Positions 57,321 through 64,000 of a stretch of 64,000 bases of DNA are shown piece by piece; within the stretch, counting starts at the first letter, position 1; each line of letters begins with the position of its first letter. A model generated the notes under the pieces. The model was not told where the DNA came from, ran no database searches, and saw nothing but the letters and a program-made list of their open reading frames with translations. Location of the stretch: contig VXAZ01009688.1 of NCBI GenBank assembly GCA_013399875.1, forward strand, positions 62,830 to 126,829, written 5' to 3'. The position numbers and the translations under genes are program-made. This DNA comes from Gymnorhina tibicen (lineage: Eukaryota; Chordata; Aves; Passeriformes; Artamidae).

Positions 57321-58710
57321 CATCAGCAGCGGGGAACAGCCCTGGTTTGTAAGTTTACTTCCATCCTTCACAAGACAGGGGTTAAATGTTCGTTACCATT
57401 AATGTGCATCTGAAGTGGCTTCAAAAACACGCATCTAGAACCAATGTGGGACTGAGGAAGTTTGTGTTCAGGTCTGGGTTATTTCTATTAATGGAAGGGA
57501 AAAATAGATACTTTCTGTGAAAATATTTCAAAATTCATTTTGTTTTGGGCCCTTCCCCTATATTAAAGAGCCCCTAGAAGGAAATATTGCTTGACTTGGT
57601 TTTTTTCTGATGGATTTTAAAGTATTTAACAAATTGAAGCAATTCTCCATCCTGATGTCCCTTCTGAAGCCTCCAGCATGAACTCTTGCAACTCCCAGTA
57701 GGGCTTTGCTGTGTTCAACATAATTCACATTTTCAAGACACAAGGTTCTGGGGTAAATATTTTGATTTTCCCTTGTCCCTCTGCAGCTTTTAGAAGATGA
57801 CAGGAATTTGTCCAGACCCCACCTAAGTGGAGCAAAAGGCACAGCCGTTCTGTTTGGTGTCCGTGACAAAAAGCCTGGGATGGAGGACAAAACGACCAAA
57901 AATCAAGACTTCAAAATCTCTGTCTTTCAGAAAAGATTTAAAACCAGCCTCCCCCTGCCTCTTCCTCTGAGGTTTTCCTGAAGGGCCTTGTTTTAGGGAA
58001 TGCCATTTTCAAAGAGGGGCGGGAGAAAGGTGGGGAAAAAAACCATTAAATTATTTTCCCAGTTCGGTCATCCTGGAGAGGAGCTGTGCGAGCAAACTCT
58101 GCCTTCAAAGGCCAGGGGAAAGCAGGACAAATAAAAGCATTTGTTTTCCCCCATAAAGGCACCTGTTGGTGAAAATATTGACACATTTGGTTTAAATTTA
58201 AATATTTCTTTGGAACTTTGGGACTGTGGGCAGAGTTTTAACTCCCTGCCCTGGCTCGTGAGGTGCAATAATGGGAGCTCTGCGTCTAATTTGTGTGGTG
58301 TTTAACTGAGGAGTGAAGGGAGGACTTTCTTTGCCCTCTTAACTCAGGCTGTTCTTGCATTTGCAGGTTTTTCCCCGGGAACTGCCCGTCTTGCACAAAA
58401 CCAGCCCAGGGTAAATGTCACTGCAGTGGGAATAAATGGGAAAGGGTGGCACGGCAAGGGGCCTGCCATTAACTGCCCGTGCTGTCACCCGAGACTTTCC
58501 AAAGGAGGGGCTTGAAAAGAACGACTTGCACAGAAAGAAAAGCCTGGGATGTTCGGAGCTGGAGTTTCGCCCTGGGTGTGCACCCATGTGGCAGTTCCCA
58601 GTCTAAAGCAAACATTTCAGGTGGTGGGGAAGGTCCCCCTTTCACGTTCCCTGCCTGAAGCCCCCAGGCTGGGAGCAATTCCTCCGGGAAGCTCTCCAGG
58701 GTCTGGATGC
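57321..58710. other. Non-coding segment, nothing recognised
   Basis: Mixed DNA. Minus-strand frames at 57,558-57,899 and 58,339-58,714 have no domain. Confidence 0.5.
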
Positions 58711-58765
58711 CCACAGAGCATTAAGGCTGGGAAAACCCTCCAGGATCATCCACTGGCTGTACAGG
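58711..58765 (-). mobile_element. Diverged CR1 3'-tip remnant
   Basis: 'cacagagcattaaggctgggaaaaccctccaggatcatccactgg' fits the reverse complement of the 'ggtcttttccaaccttaatg' type of CR1 end. Short and diverged. Confidence 0.55.
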
Positions 58766-59590
58766 AAAAAGAGACTGGGGACATCCACAGGGTTTTCTTC
58801 TAATTTCTGCCCCTTTATCGTGTTCTTTCCTTGCACACCAGGGTTGGAGATTGTCCCATAGCAAAATCCAGCTTTTTATCAGAGCCTCCCGGGAAGCATT
58901 TCCCTCAGTGCAGACACAGGGCTCGGGTCTGAGGGCTGGGGGCGCTCCCGAAGTGAGTCCTGAATGGAGAATTAGTGCAATAAAGGGATTGTTCTTTGTT
59001 TTAAAGCTGATAGAGGTTCTGGCTCCTCTGGGTTGTCATAAAGGGCAGTGATTGAGTTACACCCTTCCCTATCCCTTTGATTAATTCCGGATCAATTGCT
59101 GCTGTGTTTGTGTCTGTAGCAGCTTTCGCTGGAGGAAGGAGGCTGGGGAAATATTATTGTTCAAGCAGTTTAGGATTCAAATGGGATGAACAACTTTTAT
59201 GGGAGGAGAAGAAGAATATGTTTAATTTTGAATTTGTTATTCCTTGGGCTTGGTGCAGCCTGCTCTGCTTTCCTCCCGGGTTCTGTGGGAGAGGGAGACA
59301 AGAGCTGCTGCAATCTCTGCTCTGATTAATGCCCTGGAGGAACCTAATGGTTATGGAATTACTGCGTGTTTGAAGGGTCTGACATGGCAGATAATTTCTC
59401 CCTGCTCGCCCTGCCCTGGCAACACAAGATTTAGACTTGCTGATGCTCCCGAGGAGCTGTCCCAGCCCCAGCTGCAGAGCTGAGGCCCAGAGATGGTGGG
59501 GATAAGGTAAATAACCTCTCTGGCCACGGGCAGCTTATCTAAATGAAAACCCAGCTCAAGCCCCCTCGGAATCTCTGCCATCGCTCCTGC
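58766..59590. other. Non-coding segment, nothing recognised
   Basis: No gene or repeat recognised. Confidence 0.5.
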
Positions 59591-59778
59591 AAAAGCCCAT
59601 ATTTAAAAAAGAAAATGAAATGTTGGGAGTTTTCAATTTCAAGTGGGTGCAAGCATTTCAGTTCCAAAAAAAAAAAAAAAAATTNAAGCCCAAATTAAAA
59701 AAAAAAAATAAAATTTGGGGATTTTTAATTTTAAAGGGGGTGAAAGCTTTTCATTCCAAAAAAAAAAAAAAAAAATTA
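59591..59778. repeat. A-rich tandem near-duplication joined by a single N
   Basis: Two copies of about 93 bases lie at 59591-59684 and 59686-59778. Each runs from 'aagccca' through an A-rich block, 'tggg(a/g)', 'tttt(c)aattt(c/t)aa', 'gggtg(c/a)aagc', 'cattcc' or 'gttcc', and a long A run. The single N is at 59685. The second copy looks like a noisy version of the first, which suggests an assembly artefact at a poly-A tract. Confidence 0.8.
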
Positions 59779-60480
59779 GATGGTAGATTGTGAAAAAAAG
59801 AAATGCTGCAGTGTCCAAAAATGGCAGAGTGCAAAAGCCCACATTTTATTCAGAGCAAACAAAACCAATCAAGGCCTTTCACAGGACGTGAATGGAAGGG
59901 ACCCACCAGGAGCTCTGAGTCCAATTCAGCCCGCACAGAACCAGCTCTGGAGTTCCACCAGCGCCTTTGTGGCAGGAGATGTCAGAGATGCCATGAAGGA
60001 TGTTAATTCCCAGCTCCCCGTTTTCCCTGGGGGGCTTCCTCTGCCCCCCAGCAGCAGCAGGGCACGCCAGGCACCCACAGCTCCGCGAGGGAAGCAATTA
60101 ACGAACGGATTTCTAACCTGAACCAAACTTCTGTTATTTCCAGACTTGTCTGGGGCATAAATTGGAAACCAAACACCCAACAAGCTCCTTCCATCGCTGC
60201 TGAAAGGCTCCAGGCTTCATTTAGTCAAGGCTCAGAATTAATTTTCCTATTAAATGAATGCTTTCTTAAAGCAAAGGGGGAAAATGTTTGCACTGATAAG
60301 ATTGTTCTGTGAACCATTCCTAATGAGCCGCTGTGTCATTCCCTTCTGCCTCCTATTTATCTTGTTTAGATCCCTTCAGTCTGAAGCACTCTAGTCCTTT
60401 GCTGCCTGCTAAGAGTTTGTTTTGTTTTATTTTAAGTGGGAGCTTCAAATAATTTTTAAAAGCTATTAGAAAGTGAGATC
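59779..60480. other. Non-coding segment, nothing recognised
   Basis: Frames at 59,780-60,194 overlap on both strands without domains. Confidence 0.5.
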
Positions 60481-60548
60481 TTTTATTTATTTATTTATAT
60501 TGGCTTTTTTTTTCAGGTGAGTGGGTATAACATATTATATATATATAT
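60481..60548. repeat. AT-rich simple repeats: (TTTA)n and (TA)n
   Basis: TTTATTTATTTATTTATA lies at about 60482-60499 and a TATATATATATAT run at 60536-60548. They bracket the splice-like site described at 60504. Confidence 0.85.
60504..60522 (+). other. Candidate recursive (zero-length exon) splice site
   Basis: CTTTTTTTTTCAG is immediately followed by GTGAGT (60517-60522). This joins a strong acceptor (nine T, then CAG) and a consensus donor with no bases between. That is the signature of recursive splice sites in very long introns. It would work only if the region is transcribed on the plus strand. A chance match in a T-rich tract is possible. Confidence 0.3.
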
Positions 60549-62379
60549 CTGTTTCTGTAAGGTTTATAATCTAAATTTCCTTTTTAATGTGTGGCCTTGG
60601 TTATTTCCCAAGGATATTTTCCTTCTTGCCCTGGGAAAGTGCTTGAACTCCACAAGGAATTTGGAGGCCTGGCAGCTCTAGGACCCCTTGTGGGGCTGCC
60701 TTTGAGGTGATTTTTATATAAACAAGTGGTTTTTGCCCAGCAGAGGCAGATTTTTACCTGTTGTGCTGCAGGAGCTGTGTGGCGAAGGGTCCCTGCAATC
60801 ACCAGCACCCAGCAGTGGGGTTTGGCAGCTCTGCATTCCTTTCACGTGGTAAAACACTCCTGTGGATTAAAAAAATACACGTAACTTCTCAGAAAAGATT
60901 TTTGGGGGTGCCTTTAAAACAGGAGAGACGAACAGTGAGGGGGAAAAGAAATCCCTCGAGATCAAATGGAGTCATTTTAAAGCGCTGCAGGCCAGAACAA
61001 GGCTTTTCTTCTGTGACTGGCCAGTCCAAGGCGACTCCCAGGGCCCTGAGCACCTTCAGACATTGCTGGGATTGGGATTTCTTTAGGACAGGGATATTTT
61101 GTGGGTGTTTTGGGGGATTCACACGGCCAGGTTCTGTTGTAGGTGGAGTATTGCTGTTTACCCCGTTTGCCCAGCCCAGTGCGCCCATTTCCCATCCTGT
61201 GGGAAGAGCTCAGGCCCTTGCTCGGGGCTGTTGGTGTTTATTGGATACTACAGCATCTCCTCCCTCTCTTTTAATCCCGAATTCTGGCTGAAGCAGCTGT
61301 CCCACAGTTCCCACAGGTGCCCGTGGGGGCAGGGGGGGATCACCCGCGGGGTCCCCGGCTGGTGAAGCCCGGACTGGCTGGGGGACCACCACCAGCAGCT
61401 TCCGCCTCACCGAGACTCCCCTCGGCCTCCATAAATTTCAGTCAGAGGTTTTCAGCTTCCCAGTGTATTTTAAGGAATTGAGCAAATTAGAAAAACTACT
61501 GAAGCAAGAGCTTCCCTCTGCCTCTGTCAGGTAACGCCGCGCTCGGAATTTATCTGAGGGAAGAAGAACTTTCACAACCCAGTGACTCCACTTTTTATTC
61601 TTTCTGCATTGTGAAGTATCATAATATTCTTTAATAGTGTCATACTTATATTTCACGGTCTAATCCACTTTTCTTCTCCGTTCCCATTGTGTTTTATCCA
61701 GCTGGAAGTGTGGAGCGTGCTCACGATCAGCTGCTCCCGGCGCCGCGGGGCTGAGGCAGCGCTCAGCCTTTCATCAGGAATTGTCTCCTTTCTAGAAACT
61801 CAAACACTGCAAACTTTGTGCTGTAAAGAATTATAATATCCTGTGCATAATGTACATTTTCTTTACCTTTTCCATTATCTGCCTCACAGCAGAGCACATT
61901 TGTCACTGGTTTTCTTTCCTTGCGCCTTAATGAGAATCTCAGGTGTGGGAATGTGCTGCCTCTGTCCTTTGTGTCTAATCCGTGCCCTCTATTTCTCTCC
62001 CCCTCTCGGAGATAAAAGTGCATTTTGCTGCTGTTGCAGTTCCAGATGAATTTGATCAAGATAGAGGAACTGACTCATCACCTTTTCCTGAGTCTTTAGG
62101 AACTGCTCTGGCACACGTGGCCTGGAGGAGCCGGCTCAGCACCGGGCAGCGTCTGCTGGGGCTGCAGACGGGGAACAAGAGCCTTTATTGGTGTTTGCAC
62201 CCACACTGAGTCTCCTTTGGGTCCTGGCTCTCTTGATTTTATCTTTTATAAACAGAGAAGGAGGGAAAAAGCTGAGCTGACGACTGCGAGAAGGACACAA
62301 AGTGTGAAGCTTCCTCCGATGTTTTCCGTGCCTAATGGGCTGGGACAGCGGCCGCTCTCTCCAGGGAGCTGTGCTGGGA
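60549..62379. other. Non-coding segment, nothing recognised
   Basis: A plus-strand frame of 176 codons at 60,761-61,291 has a non-ATG start and no domain. The region 61,580-62,080 is AT-rich. No repeat recognised before the minisatellite. Confidence 0.5.
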
Positions 62380-62567
62380 GCTGTGCTTCATTCTCTGTCC
62401 CAGGCACTGCTGCATCCTCCACGGGAGCTGTGCTTCATTCTCTGTCCCAGGCACTGCTGCATCCTCCACGGGAGCTGTGCTTCATTCTCTGTCCCAGGCA
62501 GTGCTGCATCCTCCACGGGAGCTGTGCTTCATTCTCTGTCCCAGGCACTGCTGCATCCTCCACGGGA
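62380..62567. repeat. Minisatellite, four copies of a 47-bp unit
   Basis: Four exact-length copies start at 62380, 62427, 62474 and 62521. The unit begins GCTGTGCTTCATTCTCTGTC and ends CTCCACGGGA. Only one substitution is visible (cactg to cagtg in copy 3). A partial 'gctgtgct' precedes the array. 47 is not a multiple of three, so each copy is read in a different phase. The open frames through it are repeat-derived. Confidence 0.97.
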
Positions 62568-63270
62568 GCCGCTGCAGGCACCACTTTTCTTCTGCCATAA
62601 TAACAGGGCTCATAACTCCGGCTTCATGATTCCCTCCTAACTCAGCTGGGATCAGTGGGAAGTTTCCAAAGGCCGCTCCGTCTCTCCAGGGCACTGGGAA
62701 GCGGAGTTTAAATAGAAATTTAAATAGGAGTGTTAACCTGAGGAAGTGCTGCTTAGCAAGCAGGGCCACTTCTTCGCTGCAGAGCCATGTCTGCGTGCAG
62801 GAGGGGTGGCAGAGGTCAGCGTGGAGTGCCAGGGAGCCGGGACCGGGATCTCTGCAGAGGTTGTTTTTGAGCACAGCTCCGCAGCGAGCAGCTCCTTTTG
62901 CAGCCCGTGGACAGCACATTCCCCTCTCGTTCTCAGCAGCAGCTCCCGGCTGGGCTCTCCCGGGGGTCCCTGCAGAGGCTGGGAACGGGGGAGTTTCCTG
63001 CAGGAGCACGGGGTGGTGGGGCCAGCACCGCCAGCAGTGGGGAGAGCTGAGCCTTGCCCAGGCCCGCAGGGATGGCTGGGTATGGAGCAGAGGTGGGTTT
63101 GCTTTGGGGAGTGTTCGCACGTCCACGGACTGCAAGGAGAGGATTGCAGAGCCCTTTTTGCATTATTGCACAGCCGAGCATTTCCCTCCCTTCACTCCCC
63201 TGAGCTCTGTTGCCTGCCCCAGCTCCAAGCAGAGATCCAGGAGAAGGTGAGGACATGAGCTCTCCGTGTA
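62568..63270. other. Non-coding, GC-rich between 62,760 and 63,240
   Basis: Long frames on both strands (minus 62,482-63,135; plus 62,746-63,258) reflect GC-rich composition and carry no domain. Confidence 0.45.
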
Positions 63271-63308
63271 TCACAGAGCCACCCAGCAGTTTGGGTTGGA
63301 AGGGAAGG
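63271..63308 (-). mobile_element. Short CR1 3'-tip remnant
   Basis: 'tcacagagccacccagcagtttgggttggaagggaa' matches the reverse complement of the CR1 terminus. Then the match is lost. Confidence 0.55.
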
Positions 63309-64000
63309 TTTTCACTTCTTTGGATTATGATCTTCCCAAGCTAACTGCTGAGTTTGCATCCATACACCCGGAATCTGGCTTTAGTGGGTCCCTAATTAAA
63401 TTCTTTATCCCCTGTCCCATTTGTTTTCCTGCTCCTCACAATGGGTATTTCCCTGGACTGCCATGGCACTGGGCTCGTGTCTTCTTTTTTCACTTTATTC
63501 CTTTCAACCTCATCCCTGCCGCTCAAATTTTACCAATTCCTGAAATGCAGTTTTTTGTCCCCAGTGCTGGGGCAGGAGGAGTTTCTGAGCACGATGATAT
63601 CTTTCTGTGGAGATGCAGATCCCATGTTTTAATTCCTGCTCAGGCCAGGTGAGCTGATTTGGGGTTTTTCCCAGGAAAGCAGCCTTGGCTCTGGCACTGC
63701 TGCTCCGCTCCCACCGTTGCTATGCAGCACCCTCCACCTCAGATGTTTTCTAGTTTTATTTTGGGCAAACTCCTTGAAATCCAAAGGTTTTCCTTCAGTT
63801 TGTTTTGCTTTGCTGGGTCAGAGGTTATTGCTGCAATCTCTGCTATTGCAGGGAAATTAAAATGGGGTTTTTCCCTCCTCCTGCAAAAATCCAGGAAAAG
63901 AAAGTGTCTGTGTGGAGGGGAATTTGGAAAGGGAAAGGCAAAGCTGTTGTGTTATGCAGAAGAATTTCCTTGTTTCTTTTAACTGCCTCTTGAGATTAGA
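63309..64000. other. Non-coding segment to the window end
   Basis: A donor-like CAG|GTGAGC lies near 63,646-63,654. Plus-strand frames at 63,266-63,993 have no recognised domain. Confidence 0.5.

Noticed and set aside
62380..62567. CRISPR-like array because of regular repeats
   Set aside because: The copies are directly adjacent with no spacers, and the DNA is vertebrate.
63031..63044. CTCF-like motif CCAGCAGTGGGGAG
   Set aside because: Two mismatches in informative positions of a motif that occurs often by chance in GC-rich DNA.

Overview
The window looks like non-coding avian nuclear DNA, most likely from a passerine bird. I recognise no protein-coding gene, no functional RNA gene and no prokaryotic feature with confidence. 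The main evidence is at least 23 fragments of CR1 (chicken repeat 1) LINEs. Nearly all are 5'-truncated 3' ends, recognisable by the core 'ggtcccttccaacccaaaccat' region and the ATTCTRTGA-type octamer tail. One internal fragment keeps reverse-transcriptase motif A. Six copies share an almost identical core of about 60 bases, which points to a recently active CR1 subfamily. GC-rich patches, AT-rich blocks with homeodomain-type motifs, and open frames with no recognisable domain fit an intergenic region or very long introns.

Layout. Positions 1-1,200 are AT-rich with a CR1 tail and a possible enhancer. Positions 1,201-1,805 hold a three-copy minisatellite of about 194-210 bp. Positions 2,512-2,671 have strong splice signals and may be an exon. 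Positions 8,926-11,507 hold two long plus-strand open frames (272 and 505 codons) with no recognised domain. Positions 12,590-23,832 contain the CR1 reverse-transcriptase fragment and several CR1 tails. Positions 24,187-24,599 are another possible exon. Positions 26,830-27,660 are the clearest CpG island, interrupted by a 123-base run of N and followed by good splice donors. Positions 28,000-48,700 are mixed AT-rich DNA with CR1 tails, a close match to the REST (RE1) site at 30,624, and homeodomain/POU motif clusters. Positions 48,700-58,800 are the densest CR1 zone and include a second GC-rich region (56,405-57,320) split by a CR1. Positions 59,000-64,000 hold an N-bridged duplication, a recursive-splice-like site and a perfect 47-bp minisatellite.

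The most notable leads are the recursive-splice-like site at 60,504-60,522, the CpG island hidden behind the gap, the RE1-like element, the homeodomain/octamer/TATA cluster at 46,393-46,473, and the 505-codon open frame. Both isolated single Ns sit exactly at the junction of a tandem near-duplication, which suggests contigs joined without merging their overlap. I found no convincing new multi-gene system. All function statements for non-repeat features are inference from motifs and need comparative or transcript data.
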